Below, in pieces: positions 17,570-26,888 of a stretch of 64,000 nucleotides of DNA. Within the stretch, counting starts at the first letter, position 1. Each line of letters starts with the position of its first letter. The stretch is from an uncultured Alphaproteobacteria bacterium (GTDB lineage Bacteria; Pseudomonadota; Alphaproteobacteria; GCA-2731375). A program made the translations under genes and the position numbers. The notes beneath the pieces are model-generated. The model was not told where the DNA came from and made no database searches. It was given only the letters and a program-made list of their open reading frames with translations. Location of the stretch: positions 558,001 to 622,000 of the forward strand of contig CATOSZ010000001.1 of the NCBI GenBank assembly GCA_951812805.1, given 5' to 3'.

Positions 17570-19096
17570 ATGACCGCCGTCGAGGGTCCAGGGATCGAGA
17601 TCGGCTCGATCCGGAAATGGCTGATCCTGGTTTCCGTCACTCTGGCGACCACGCTCTATTCGACGACGGTGCTCGTGGTCTCGGTGATCCTGCCGCAGAT
17701 GCAGGGTTCCATGTCGGCGACGCAGGACCAGATCTCCTGGGTCGTCACCTTCAATATCCTCGCCACCGCCGTGGTCACGCCGATGACCGGCTGGCTGGAA
17801 GCCAAGTTCGGCCGCCGGCGGGTGATGATCGTCGGCCTGGCGCTGTTCACCCTGTCGACACTGGCCTGCGGGCTGGCGAATGGACTGCTGCCGCTCGTGC
17901 TTTTTCGCATCGCGCAGGGTGCGACCGGGGCGCCCTTGATCCCACTCGGCCAGGCCATCGTGCTCGACTCCTTCTCGCGCCACCAGCATCGCCTCGCCAC
18001 CTCGGTCTTCGGCATGGGCGTGGTGATCGGGCCGATCCTCGGCCCGACGCTGGGCGGCTACCTGGCCGAGATCTACAACTGGCGCTGGGCCTTCTTCATG
18101 CTGGCACCGATCGGCGCGCTCGCCTTCGTCATGTTGATCGTGATGATCCCGGAGAAAGCCCGCCGGCCGGGCGTACGACTCGATTGGACCGGCTTTCTCT
18201 CACTCTCCCTGAGCCTGGTCTGCCTGCAGCTGATGCTCGACCGGGGCGAGCGGCACGATTGGTTCAATTCGGCGGAGATCGTCATCGAGGCGTGCCTGGC
18301 GGTGATCTTCCTGCACATCTTCATCGTCCACTCACTCACCGCCAAGCACCCCTTCCTCAATCCCAGATTGCTGTTGAACTGGAACTACAGTCTCGGCCTG
18401 ATCCTGGTGCTGATCTACGGCATGTTGAACTTCACGCCGATCATTCTCATGCCGCCGATGCTGCAGAAGCTGATGGGCTACCCGGATTCGATCATCGGCA
18501 CCCTGCTGGCCGCCCGCGGCGCCGGCGCCACCATCGGCTTCTTCCTCGCCATGTGGGTCGGCAAGCTCGACCCGCGCATCGGCATGGGCCTCGGCTTCGT
18601 CGGCCAGGCGATCTCGGGCCTCTATATGGCCAGCTTCGACGTCAACGTGACCGTCGTCGACGTCGCCGCCAACAGCTTCATCCAGGGAATCTGCGTCGGC
18701 ATGATTTGGGTACCGCTGACGGTGGCGACCTTCGCCCGGGTCCGCTCGGAGGATCTCGCCGAGTGCTCGGCCGTCTATCACTTGCTGCGCAACCTCGGCA
18801 GTTCGATCTTCATATCCCTGTCGGTCACCACAGTGATCCGCACGGCGAACGTCAACTATGCCGAACTCTCCGAACGGATTACGCCCTTCAACGAGGTCCT
18901 CGCCTATTCCGGCCTGCTGGGGGCGTGGAACGTCGAGTCCGTGCGCGGTCTGGCGGCGGTCAGCGGCGAGATCGAGCGCCAGGCGCTGATGATCGGCTAC
19001 ATCAACGCCTTCGGCCTCTATACGCTCGCCTCCCTCGGCGTGCTGCTCCTGGTCATTCTGGTCCGGGGCCGGCCGCCGACCAGCGTCCCCTCCTGA
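17570..19096 (+). CDS. DHA2-family MFS multidrug exporter (EmrB/QacA type)
   Basis: A 508-residue inner-membrane proton antiporter with about 14 hydrophobic segments, the DHA2 topology. Family motifs include GWLEAKFGRRRVMIVGLALF (motif A) and VIGPILGPTLGGYLAE (motif C). Members expel hydrophobic drugs or bile salts, often with an EmrA adaptor and a TolC channel. No emrA lies beside it; a TolC-family gene is 6 kb upstream. Co-transcription with the amidase suggests that substrate and product traffic may be linked, an inference only. Confidence 0.88.
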   Translation: MTAVEGPGIEIGSIRKWLILVSVTLATTLYSTTVLVVSVILPQMQGSMSATQDQISWVVTFNILATAVVTPMTGWLEAKFGRRRVMIVGLALFTLSTLACGLANGLLPLVLFRIAQGATGAPLIPLGQAIVLDSFSRHQHRLATSVFGMGVVIGPILGPTLGGYLAEIYNWRWAFFMLAPIGALAFVMLIVMIPEKARRPGVRLDWTGFLSLSLSLVCLQLMLDRGERHDWFNSAEIVIEACLAVIFLHIFIVHSLTAKHPFLNPRLLLNWNYSLGLILVLIYGMLNFTPIILMPPMLQKLMGYPDSIIGTLLAARGAGATIGFFLAMWVGKLDPRIGMGLGFVGQAISGLYMASFDVNVTVVDVAANSFIQGICVGMIWVPLTVATFARVRSEDLAECSAVYHLLRNLGSSIFISLSVTTVIRTANVNYAELSERITPFNEVLAYSGLLGAWNVESVRGLAAVSGEIERQALMIGYINAFGLYTLASLGVLLLVILVRGRPPTSVPS

Positions 19097-19189
19097 GGTC
19101 CGCTTCTCCGTTGGGCAGAATTTGCCGGGGTGGAGGGCAAGGATAGCGTACACAGCGTGACCGCCGCTGAAATCATAGCCTTTTTGTGC

Positions 19190-19206
19190 CTGGCACGAAA
19201 TCTGCA
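19190..19206 (+). promoter_or_regulatory. Sigma-54 (-24/-12) promoter-like element
   Basis: CTGGCACGAAATCTGCA matches the RpoN consensus (YTGGCACG, four bases, TTGCW) at all but one position. The invariant GG and GC are separated by exactly ten bases. Transcription would begin near 19217, leaving about 40 bases before ATG 19258. RpoN promoters need an enhancer-binding activator; I did not recognise its site. Confidence 0.6.
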
Positions 19207-19257
19207 CCACGGTTCCAAAGCGACGTGGATCGACGTCGAAGCAACGGGAGCCGTATC

Positions 19258-19818
19258 ATGAAGATCGAAGGAGTCGCCGGCCAAGCCGCCCATGCCCAGG
19301 CGCTGGGCCGCGAACAAACCCCGGCGCGGCCGCAAGACGGCGGCGGCAAAGACGGCGGGCCGAGCGTCATCGTCGATATCACCGACGCGGCCGATCAGCC
19401 GATGGGGACGCGCGGGCGCAGCGCCATGTCGCCTGCCCACCGGGCCCGCGAGCTGATGGAAAGCTACCGGGCCATGGGGGCGGAGATGGGCGATCTTCGC
19501 TTCGGACAGATCGTCTCGCGCATCGCCCGTGACCTGGATGCCAGCGAACTCTTCATCCTGCCCGAGCCGCCGGCCGATGAAACGCCCACAGGCGCCCCAC
19601 CCGTCGTAGAGGTCGAGGCGGAGGGTGGCGACGAAGGCGGCGAGACGCCCGCCCCGCTCGCCACCGAGCCCGCACCGATACCGACGGCGCCGACGGCGCC
19701 GGAGATCGATCCCGACCTGGCCATCGCCGCGGCGCTGCTGGAGGATGTGGTCGTGGCGCCGACGGTACCCAACCTGGTCGTCGAGCCCGTGCCGCCGGCC
19801 GAGGACGAGACCGCCTGA
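19258..19818 (+). CDS. Unknown acidic protein behind a sigma-54-like promoter
   Basis: A 186-residue protein I do not recognise. The N-terminal 60 residues are polar and Gly/Gln-rich (MKIEGVAGQAAHAQALGR). A compact helical block follows (SPAHRARELMESYRAMGAEM, DLRFGQIVSRIARDLDASEL). The C-terminal 75 residues are Pro/Glu/Ala-rich and probably disordered. There is no signal peptide or membrane segment. GGGAG seven bases upstream supports ATG 19258. The RpoN-type promoter hints at a flagellar, nitrogen or stress regulon; small helical, disordered proteins of this style occur among alphaproteobacterial flagellar genes. That link is inference. Confidence 0.6.
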   Translation: MKIEGVAGQAAHAQALGREQTPARPQDGGGKDGGPSVIVDITDAADQPMGTRGRSAMSPAHRARELMESYRAMGAEMGDLRFGQIVSRIARDLDASELFILPEPPADETPTGAPPVVEVEAEGGDEGGETPAPLATEPAPIPTAPTAPEIDPDLAIAAALLEDVVVAPTVPNLVVEPVPPAEDETA

Positions 19819-19838
19819 TTGCGGGGCCGCGGCCCGGA

Positions 19839-20981
19839 TCAGCTCCCGGGTCCGGCATCCGGCCGTCTTGCCGCATCACTCGCCCGGACCACCGGCGGGG
19901 CGGCAGGCGGCAGGCGACCCGGTTGGAAGGGCGCAAGATCGACGGACGTTGCCGCCCCCTCCAGCACGAGGTCGGCCATCGCCTCGCCACTCGCCGGGGC
20001 GTTGAGAATGCCCCAGACGTTGTGCCCCGTGGCGACATAGGCCCCCTCGATGCCGGCGACCCGACCCAACAGGGGCAGGCCGTCGCGGGTCACCGGCCGG
20101 TAACAGGCCTGGAAGGCGCGGGCCGGCGCCGCCGCCATCTCCGGCGCGAAGGTCGCAACCATCTCGCGCAGCCGGCCTTCCGCCGCGGCCTCGACACCGA
20201 CATCGCCGGGGTCGATCGGCAGATCGCCTTCACCCGGCAGGCCGCAGACGTAGGTCGTGCCGTCGGGGCGGGGAAAGACCTCGGGCGCGTGGACCTCGCC
20301 GTTCGCCACCTCGCATTCGACGAACAGAGCCTCGGCCGGCTCGGGCGTCCACTCGAAGACCAGGCTATGGCCCTTCAGACCGCCCACCGCCGGCAGCGGC
20401 AGCCAGCCGCAGGCGAGGATGGACCAGGGGCCCATGGCGACGACGACGGCATCCGCCTCGAGGACCGCGCCGTCGACCACGGCGCCGGTGAGGGCGGAAT
20501 CGTCCGGGGACCGAGACAGCCCCTCGACCGTTCCCCTCCGCAATTCCACGCCGTGCCGTTCCGCCGCCGCCATCAGGCCCCGGGTGAACTTGGCCGGATG
20601 CACCTGGGCCGTGCTGGCCGTATCGCCCAACCGGCCGTGCGCCGCCGCGCCGGGCGAAAGCCACGCGGGCCCTTCGGCGCTCCGATGGCGGGCCATGTCC
20701 CGCCGGGCACTGGCAACGACGCCCCAGGTGTCGAGCCGACGATAGTCCCACTCACCCAGCCCGGACGCCGCCAACTCGCCATGCAGATCAAAGCTTCGCC
20801 GGGCCAGCGGTGCCAGCGCGCTGCCCTCACACCAGTCCCGCGCCAGGAAACCGCCCGACTTGCCGGAGGCGGCACAGGCCACGCCCTCGCGCTCGACGAC
20901 CACGACCTCGGCGCCGGCCGCGGCGGCGTAATAGGCCGTCGCCGCACCGATCGCGCCGGCGCCGCAAATCAGGATGCGCAT
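19839..20981 (-). CDS. FAD-dependent oxidoreductase, D-amino acid/glycine oxidase family
   Basis: A 380-residue DAO-family flavoprotein. The dinucleotide-binding loop is at the N-terminus (ILICGAGAIGAATAYYAAAA, then GAEVVVVE), and SGKSGGFLA follows. The C-terminal FAD-contact region reads CYRPVTRDGLPLLG and YVATGHNVWGI. Relatives oxidise amines of amino acids, such as glycine, sarcosine or D-amino acids, to imines with FADH2 as intermediate. No dehydrogenase partner subunits are adjacent. It follows TIGR02302 by eight bases in the same direction and probably ends that transcript. The substrate is not predictable here. Confidence 0.82.
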   Translation of the reverse strand: MRILICGAGAIGAATAYYAAAAGAEVVVVEREGVACAASGKSGGFLARDWCEGSALAPLARRSFDLHGELAASGLGEWDYRRLDTWGVVASARRDMARHRSAEGPAWLSPGAAAHGRLGDTASTAQVHPAKFTRGLMAAAERHGVELRRGTVEGLSRSPDDSALTGAVVDGAVLEADAVVVAMGPWSILACGWLPLPAVGGLKGHSLVFEWTPEPAEALFVECEVANGEVHAPEVFPRPDGTTYVCGLPGEGDLPIDPGDVGVEAAAEGRLREMVATFAPEMAAAPARAFQACYRPVTRDGLPLLGRVAGIEGAYVATGHNVWGILNAPASGEAMADLVLEGAATSVDLAPFQPGRLPPAAPPVVRASDAARRPDAGPGS

Positions 20982-20989
20982 GACCCCTC

Positions 20990-23452
20990 CTAAAACTGGT
21001 CGAGCAGGCGGTCGATGTATTGGCGTTCCAGACGGGGGCGATCGCGCTCGCCGGCCCGGCGGCGCAACTCGTCCAGAATCTGTCGGGTGCGTTGCAGGTC
21101 GGCCTTCTCGGGAATGCGCACCGTGCTGGTGTCCATGCCACCGCGGGCCGAAGGACGCCCGAGCGGGTCTTCCTCGCCGCCGCCCAACATCGTTTCGTCG
21201 CCCTGGCCGGAGCCGAGCTGGCGGGCCAGCTCCTGCGCCAGGCCGCGCATGCCCTCCGCCATCTGGTCGATCGCCTGGCCCTGGCTTTCGCTCGCCGGTC
21301 CCGGCTGGCCGCCGCCGAGCGCTTCGCGGGCATCGCGCATCGCGCGCTCCGCCCGGCCGAGCGCGCCCGGGATCTCCCCCAGGCCCTCACCCAGCCGGCG
21401 CATGATCTCGCCGAGGCGACGGCGGAGCGCTTCCTGCCCCCCCGCCATGTCCGAGAGCGCGGGATCGTTCCCCTGCCCGCGGCCCGGCATCGGCTGGCCT
21501 TGCCGGCCCTGCCCCCCCGGACGCGGCCGGCCCTGCTGGCCGGGACGCTGGTTCTGCCCGTTCTGGGGCGAGCGACGGAAGGTCTCGTCCAGCAGCTTCT
21601 GCTGGTCGCGCATCAGATCGCCAAGCTCGCGGATCGCCTTGTCGGCGCCGCGCATTTCCGGCGGCATCTGCATCATGCGGCCGGCCTGCAGGTTCTCCAG
21701 CATCTGCTGCAACTGCGCCAGCATCTCGCGCGCCGCGTCCTTGGCCCCGAGCTTGGCGAGCTCGCGCGCCCGCTCCAACATCTTCTGGATATCCTGGCCT
21801 TCCATGACCTGGGCATCGGGGTCGAAGGGCATCGCCTCCATGCCCTGCTCGGCCATCCGTTGCGCCTGCTCCGCCAGCGCTTGCAGATACTTCTGCATCG
21901 CCTCCTGCAGCTGGTCCATCAGCTGGTCCAGCTCCGCGTCGGAGGCATCGTTGGCGAGCGCGTCCATCAGCTGCTTCTGCAACTCGCGCATCTCCCGCTC
22001 CGCCATCGACAGCCGTCCCTCCTCGACCTTCAAGGCCAGATCCCAGAGCAACTTGGTGACGTCGACGATCGCCTCGGGCGAGGGATTGCGCCGCAGCCGC
22101 GAAGAGGCGATCCGCAGGCCCATGAAGACGACCACGTCGTCGCGGTAGGAGTCGGGCGCGATGGAAATCGAGCTCAACGCCAGGGCGACGACGCCCTTGC
22201 GTTCCGGCATGGCGAAGAGGGTCTTGCGCTGCTCGATGATGGCGCGGGCGACCGGGTGGTTGAACTGGCGTTCCGGCAACCGCGTCCGGTGTGCCTCGCC
22301 CTGCCCTTCCTGGCCCTGGACGTCGACGACCACGGGGGTGAGCATGACCTCGCGCCCCGCCCAGGGATGCGGCGCCATGTCGTGGAAACTGCGATCGCGC
22401 GCATGCTTCGTGCCGAGCGTGCTCAACGGCAGGGCCTGAATGACCAGATCGTTCTCCGGTCCGCCAACGAGCCGGATTTCCAGGCGCGCCTCGGCCAGGC
22501 CGTAGTCGTCGCGGGCCTCGACGTCGATCGCGAGGCTGCCGCGCGGCGTCGCGGCCGGGTCGGCGGCGAATTCGATCTTCGGCGCTTCGTCGGGGATGGT
22601 TTCGACCGTCCAGGCGGCGATTTCCACGCCGCCCTGATGAACCGCCAACCGTGCAACGGTCTCGATGCCATGCTTCAATTCATGGTTCAGCGCGTCGATC
22701 GCCCGGAACGGCACGACCGCTTCGTCGACCCGCAGCTCGGCCGCACCGCTGCCGCCATAGACCCGGGCCAGGATCTCACTCCCCGTCGGAATCCCGGGTG
22801 CTTCCTCCCCCTCGATGGCGGCACCGAGCTGGAAGGGCGGCAGCCCGGTATAGGCGGGGGGATTGATCCAGGCCTCGACCTCGGCGGCGATTCTCACCGG
22901 CGCATCGAAGTTCGGCTGCATCGCCAGCGCGAGGCGCCGCGGACCGTCCTGCCAGCCAATCGAGAGTGCCACCACCGCCAGCAGGAACACGGCGGCGCGC
23001 AGGCCGTAGCTGTCCTTGTCGCCGACACCCGGCCGCGGCCAGCCCACGCGAACCCGACCCAAGCCGGCGAGCGTGCGCGCCATGTGTCTTTGCCAAAGTG
23101 CACGGGCCGCGAGATCGCCGCCGCCGATCGCCAGCTGGTCCTCGAGCGTCGTCAACGGGCGGTGGCGGAAGCCGCTCGCCGTCTCCAGCCGTCGTTTCGA
23201 CGCGCGCTCGTCCGGCAGGCTCAACCGCGGCAACGCATGGCGGACGGCGAAGGCGAGGGCGAGGGCGAACGCGGCCAGCAGGCCGACATGCCACCAACCG
23301 CCGAGCGCTGTCGGCACCTCCATCAGCGCCAAGGCCAGAAACACCGTGAGGATCGCCGCCGCCGGCCAGAACGGCGGCCAGGTGCGCTCCCACAACAGGG
23401 CGATCCAGGCGAGCCTGCGTCGCCGTTCCAGGGATGTTTCGAAACCGCTCAT
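20990..23452 (-). CDS. TIGR02302-family membrane protein of unknown function
   Basis: An 820-residue protein of the TIGR02302 family, widespread in Alphaproteobacteria and functionally uncharacterised. Two N-terminal membrane helices (PPFWPAAAILTVFLALALME and VGLLAAFALALAFAV) and a third near residue 180 are followed by a large domain with beta-rich segments. A long Gln/Met-rich helical region follows (repeats such as LDQLMDQLQEAMQKYLQALA), then a Gly/Gln/Pro-rich linker (GQNQRPGQQGRPRPGGQGR). ATG 23452 overlaps the lysA stop by four bases (ATGA), so it is coupled to lysA. The linkage to lysA-argH is conserved in my memory of alphaproteobacterial genomes. Confidence 0.85.
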   Translation of the reverse strand: MSGFETSLERRRRLAWIALLWERTWPPFWPAAAILTVFLALALMEVPTALGGWWHVGLLAAFALALAFAVRHALPRLSLPDERASKRRLETASGFRHRPLTTLEDQLAIGGGDLAARALWQRHMARTLAGLGRVRVGWPRPGVGDKDSYGLRAAVFLLAVVALSIGWQDGPRRLALAMQPNFDAPVRIAAEVEAWINPPAYTGLPPFQLGAAIEGEEAPGIPTGSEILARVYGGSGAAELRVDEAVVPFRAIDALNHELKHGIETVARLAVHQGGVEIAAWTVETIPDEAPKIEFAADPAATPRGSLAIDVEARDDYGLAEARLEIRLVGGPENDLVIQALPLSTLGTKHARDRSFHDMAPHPWAGREVMLTPVVVDVQGQEGQGEAHRTRLPERQFNHPVARAIIEQRKTLFAMPERKGVVALALSSISIAPDSYRDDVVVFMGLRIASSRLRRNPSPEAIVDVTKLLWDLALKVEEGRLSMAEREMRELQKQLMDALANDASDAELDQLMDQLQEAMQKYLQALAEQAQRMAEQGMEAMPFDPDAQVMEGQDIQKMLERARELAKLGAKDAAREMLAQLQQMLENLQAGRMMQMPPEMRGADKAIRELGDLMRDQQKLLDETFRRSPQNGQNQRPGQQGRPRPGGQGRQGQPMPGRGQGNDPALSDMAGGQEALRRRLGEIMRRLGEGLGEIPGALGRAERAMRDAREALGGGQPGPASESQGQAIDQMAEGMRGLAQELARQLGSGQGDETMLGGGEEDPLGRPSARGGMDTSTVRIPEKADLQRTRQILDELRRRAGERDRPRLERQYIDRLLDQF

Positions 23453-24723
23453 GCCGTGTCTCCACCGGCGAGCCAGGGCGGCATGACCTCGTCCGCCCAC
23501 ATCGCCTCCAGCCGCTGGCGCGGGCGGACGACGGCGAAATGATCGCCGCGGACCAGGACCTCCGGCGCATGGGGCCGGCTGTTGTAGTTCGACGCCATGA
23601 CACGAGCATACGCGCCCGCGCTGCGGAACGCGATCACATCGTCGGGAGCGAACGGCGGCGCCTGACGCTCTAACGCGAGATAATCGCCGGTCTCACAGAC
23701 CGGGCCGACGAAGTCCGCCTCGCCCATCACCGCGCCGGGCGCGGGTTCGAGCAGCGGCACGACATCGTGCCAGGCATCATAGAGCGTCGGGCGGATGAGA
23801 TCGTTCATCGCCGCGTCGCAGATGACGAAGCGCCGCCCCTCGTCCTTGACGAAGACGACGCGGGCGAGCAGCACGCCCGCGTTGCCGACGAGGCTGCGCC
23901 CCGGCTCCGTCACCATGGGCAAGCCCAGGTCGCCCAAAGTCTCCCGCGCCACCCGGGCATAGTCGGCGGCACTCGGCACGTCTTCGCCCGCATAATCGAT
24001 ACCGAGCCCGCCGCCGAGGTCGAGCCGCCGCAGCGTCACCCCGTCGGCCAGCAGGACGCGCGCCAGCTCGCCCATCCGGGTGAAGGCCGCGCGGTAAGGC
24101 GCCAGGCTGGTAAGCTGGGAACCGATATGGACCGCGATGCCCTCGGCGTCGATGCCCGGCAGCTCGCCGGCCAGGCTGTAGATCTCCCGCGCGCGTTCCC
24201 AGGGGATACCGAACTTGTCCTTCTTGCGGCCGGTGGAGATCTTCTCGTGCGTCGCCGCATCGACGTCGGGATTGATTCGAACGGCGACCGGCGCGCGGCG
24301 TCCCATCGCGCTCGCCACCTCGTTCAACGCGCGCAGCTCCGGCTCGCTCTCGACGTTGAACTCCAGGATCCCGGCCTCCAGGCCCTGGGCCATTTCCTCG
24401 CGCGTCTTGCCGACGCCGGCGAAGATGATGCGATCCCCCGTGAGGCCGGCGGCCCGCGCCTGCGCCAGCTCCCCGCCCGACACCACGTCGACCCCGGCGC
24501 CGAGCGCGGCGAAGGTCCGAATGACGGCGAGGTTGGAATTCGCTTTCATCGCATAGCAGACCAGCACGTCCATGCCGGCGAAGGCGTCGGCATAGGCGCG
24601 GTAGGCGGCTTCCATCGCACCGGTGGAATAGACGAAGGCCGGTGTGCCGACCTCCTGCGCGATGCGCGACAGTGGGACGTCCTCGACATGCAGCGCGCCG
24701 GACCTGTAGGTGAAGGCTTCCAT
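23449..24723 (-). CDS. lysA: Diaminopimelate decarboxylase
   Basis: A 424-residue PLP enzyme for the last step of lysine synthesis, decarboxylating meso-diaminopimelate. K60 in CYAMKANSN is the pyridoxal lysine. The fold-type III barrel shows GVDVVSGGEL, HIGSQLTSL and LDLGGGLGIDY, and the second domain supplies EPGRSLVGNAG and GPVCETGDYLA. The start codon overlaps the argH stop by one base (TGATG) and the stop overlaps TIGR02302, so three proteins are translationally chained. Confidence 0.97.
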   Translation of the reverse strand: MEAFTYRSGALHVEDVPLSRIAQEVGTPAFVYSTGAMEAAYRAYADAFAGMDVLVCYAMKANSNLAVIRTFAALGAGVDVVSGGELAQARAAGLTGDRIIFAGVGKTREEMAQGLEAGILEFNVESEPELRALNEVASAMGRRAPVAVRINPDVDAATHEKISTGRKKDKFGIPWERAREIYSLAGELPGIDAEGIAVHIGSQLTSLAPYRAAFTRMGELARVLLADGVTLRRLDLGGGLGIDYAGEDVPSAADYARVARETLGDLGLPMVTEPGRSLVGNAGVLLARVVFVKDEGRRFVICDAAMNDLIRPTLYDAWHDVVPLLEPAPGAVMGEADFVGPVCETGDYLALERQAPPFAPDDVIAFRSAGAYARVMASNYNSRPHAPEVLVRGDHFAVVRPRQRLEAMWADEVMPPWLAGGDTA

Positions 24724-26168
24724 CAGCCCGCCTCCCCTTCCCCGGCCAACCGGGAACGCCAGCGGGCGACCTCGGCCCTGACGTTGTCGGGCGCGGTGCC
24801 GCCCTCGCTGGTTCGGCTGGCGACCGAATCCGCGACCCGCAGCACGCCCAGCACCGCCTCGTTCAGCCGCGGCTCGATCTCGCGGAGCGCTGCGAGCGGC
24901 AGGGCCGCCAGCTCGACGCCGCGCTGATCGGCGAGCGCCACGATCCGTCCGGTCACATGGTGCGCCTCGCGGAACGGCAGGCCGAGGGTGCGGACCATCC
25001 AGTCCGCCAGGTCCGTCGCCGTCGCATGGCCGGCCCCGGCGAGCGCGGCCATCGCCGCGCGGTTCACGGTCATGTCGCCGACCATGCCGCGCATCGCCGG
25101 CACGGTCAGCGCCAGGGTGTCGCGGGCTTCGAAGACCGGCTCCTTGTCCTCCTGCATGTCCTTCGAATAGGTCAGCGGCAGGCCCTTCATCATCACCAGC
25201 AGTGCGTTGAGATCGCCGATCACCCGCCCGGTCTTGCCGCGCACCAGCTCCGCCGCGTCCGGGTTGCGCTTCTGCGGCATGATCGAGGAGCCGGTGGAAA
25301 ACGCGTCCGACATCGCAACGAACGAGAACGGCGCAGACGACCAGATCACCAGCTCCTCGGCCAGGCGCGAAAGGTGCACCGAGAGGATCGAGGCGACGGC
25401 GAGATACTCGAGCGCGAAGTCGCGGGCCGAGACCGCGTCGAGGGAGTTGGCCGCCGGCCGCGCGAAACCAAGCGCCGCCGCGGTCGCCCGCCGGTCGATC
25501 GGGAACGAGGTGCCGGCGAGCGCGGCGGCGCCGAGCGGGCTTTCGTTCAGGCGGGCGCGGCAATCGCGGGCCCGGTTGCGGTCGCGGGCGAACATCTCCA
25601 CATAGGCCAGGAGATGATGACCAAGCGTGACGGGTTGGGCCGATTGCAAATGCGTGAAACCGGGCATCAAGGTATCGGCCTCGGCCTCGGCGCGCTCGAC
25701 CAGGGCGGCGAGAAGATCGGCCAGGTCACCGTCCAGCTCGTCCAGCGCGGCCCGCACCCAGAGGCGGAAGTCGGTCGCCACCTGGTCGTTGCGCGAGCGC
25801 GCGGTGTGCAGGCGGCCGGCGGCGGGACCGATCAGCTCGGCCAGCCGCGCCTCCACATGCATGTGGATGTCCTCGCGCGCCGGGGTGAACTCGAACGCGC
25901 CGGCTTCGATTTCGGCCTCGATGCGATCAAGCCCCTTCAGAATCTCGTGACCGTCGGCGGCCTCGATGATTCCCTGGGCGACCAGCATGTTACAATGCGC
26001 CCGGCTGCCGGCCAGGTCCTGGACGTAGAGCCGTTTGTCGAAATCGATGGAGGCGTTGATCCGCTCCATGATATCGGCGAAACCACCGGAGAAGCGGCCG
26101 CCCCACAGGCGTTCCGTGTTGCCGCCGGGCGGGCTTTGGGCGTCTCCGTCTCGGGCGTCCTCGGTCAT
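24723..26168 (-). CDS. argH: Argininosuccinate lyase
   Basis: A 481-residue member of the fumarase/aspartase superfamily that splits argininosuccinate into arginine and fumarate. Family signatures: LWGGRFSGG near the N-terminus, [17 protein letters not shown], the catalytic His in [13 protein letters not shown], and the fumarate-lyase loop [19 protein letters not shown] 26168 follows GGAG at eight bases; a GTG at 26186 is in frame but unsupported. It opens the argH-lysA-TIGR02302 transcript and is divergent from tlpA. Confidence 0.97.
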   Translation of the reverse strand: MTEDARDGDAQSPPGGNTERLWGGRFSGGFADIMERINASIDFDKRLYVQDLAGSRAHCNMLVAQGIIEAADGHEILKGLDRIEAEIEAGAFEFTPAREDIHMHVEARLAELIGPAAGRLHTARSRNDQVATDFRLWVRAALDELDGDLADLLAALVERAEAEADTLMPGFTHLQSAQPVTLGHHLLAYVEMFARDRNRARDCRARLNESPLGAAALAGTSFPIDRRATAAALGFARPAANSLDAVSARDFALEYLAVASILSVHLSRLAEELVIWSSAPFSFVAMSDAFSTGSSIMPQKRNPDAAELVRGKTGRVIGDLNALLVMMKGLPLTYSKDMQEDKEPVFEARDTLALTVPAMRGMVGDMTVNRAAMAALAGAGHATATDLADWMVRTLGLPFREAHHVTGRIVALADQRGVELAALPLAALREIEPRLNEAVLGVLRVADSVASRTSEGGTAPDNVRAEVARWRSRLAGEGEAG

Positions 26169-26212
26169 CGAAGGCACTCCACTCACTCAAGGTCAGACTA
26201 GGGTTCCAGAAT

Positions 26213-26842
26213 ATGGCGATTTTTCGACGCACGCGCATCCGACAATCGTTCCTGGCCGACGCGACACGGGTCCTCGTCCTCGCCTTGGGGCTCAGCGCCG
26301 GTGCCGGCCTCGCCACCGGGACCTCCCAGGCGGAGCCACTCGCGGCGCTGGCGACCGGGGCGATGGCCAACTTTATCGTTTCCGAGGCGCCCGAACCAGT
26401 GCCGGAAATCCGCTTCTTCGACGAGAAGGGCACGAAGATCACGCTCGGCGATTTCAAGGGCCGCGTGGTGCTGTTGAACTTCTGGGCGACCTGGTGCGCC
26501 CCTTGCCGGCGCGAAATGCCGGACCTCGCCGAGTTACAGCGCGAGTTCGGCCCCGACGGCCTCGACGTGGTCGCCGTCTCGGGCGACCGCCAGGGCCCAG
26601 CGGTGGTACAGCCCTTTTACGACGAGATCGGCGTCAAGGACCTCGTCGTCTACAACGACCGCACGATGAAGGCGCAACGCGCCTTCCGCGTCTACGGCCT
26701 GCCGACAACGATGCTGATCGACCGCGAGGGCCGCGAAATCGGCCGCCTCCTCGGCCCCGCCGAATGGGCCAGCGCCGACGCCAAGGCCCTGCTCGCAAAC
26801 GCCCTCGGCAAGACGGAAGCGAAGAAGAAGGCGGCGAACTAG
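26213..26842 (+). CDS. TlpA/ResA-type thioredoxin-like thiol reductase
   Basis: A 209-residue periplasmic thioredoxin-fold protein. A hydrophobic N-terminal segment (about residues 17-40) would export or anchor it. The active site is WCAPC with Cys95 and Cys98, in LLNFWATWCAPCRREMPDL. The cis-Pro loop is VYGLPTTMLIDREG. TlpA proteins reduce disulfides in cytochrome c or cytochrome oxidase assembly. The gene is divergent from argH, an arrangement common in Alphaproteobacteria. A strong hairpin immediately follows its stop. Confidence 0.88.
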   Translation: MAIFRRTRIRQSFLADATRVLVLALGLSAGAGLATGTSQAEPLAALATGAMANFIVSEAPEPVPEIRFFDEKGTKITLGDFKGRVVLLNFWATWCAPCRREMPDLAELQREFGPDGLDVVAVSGDRQGPAVVQPFYDEIGVKDLVVYNDRTMKAQRAFRVYGLPTTMLIDREGREIGRLLGPAEWASADAKALLANALGKTEAKKKAAN

Positions 26843-26865
26843 GGGCGACGGCGTAGCGTCGCCCC
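26842..26865 (+). terminator. Hairpin at the end of tlpA
   Basis: GGGGCGACG at 26842-26850 pairs perfectly with CGTCGCCCC at 26857-26865 around a six-base loop. It begins at the last base of the tlpA stop codon and lies between convergent genes. The T-tract after it is poor, so it may act as a block or stabiliser as much as a terminator. Confidence 0.5.
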
Positions 26866-26888
26866 CATCTTCGACCTCGCGTTCCCGG

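Noticed and set aside
20974-23542. 840-codon plus-strand frame opposite TIGR02302
   Set aside because: The minus strand matches TIGR02302, with a four-base overlap to lysA; the plus frame is a mirror artefact.
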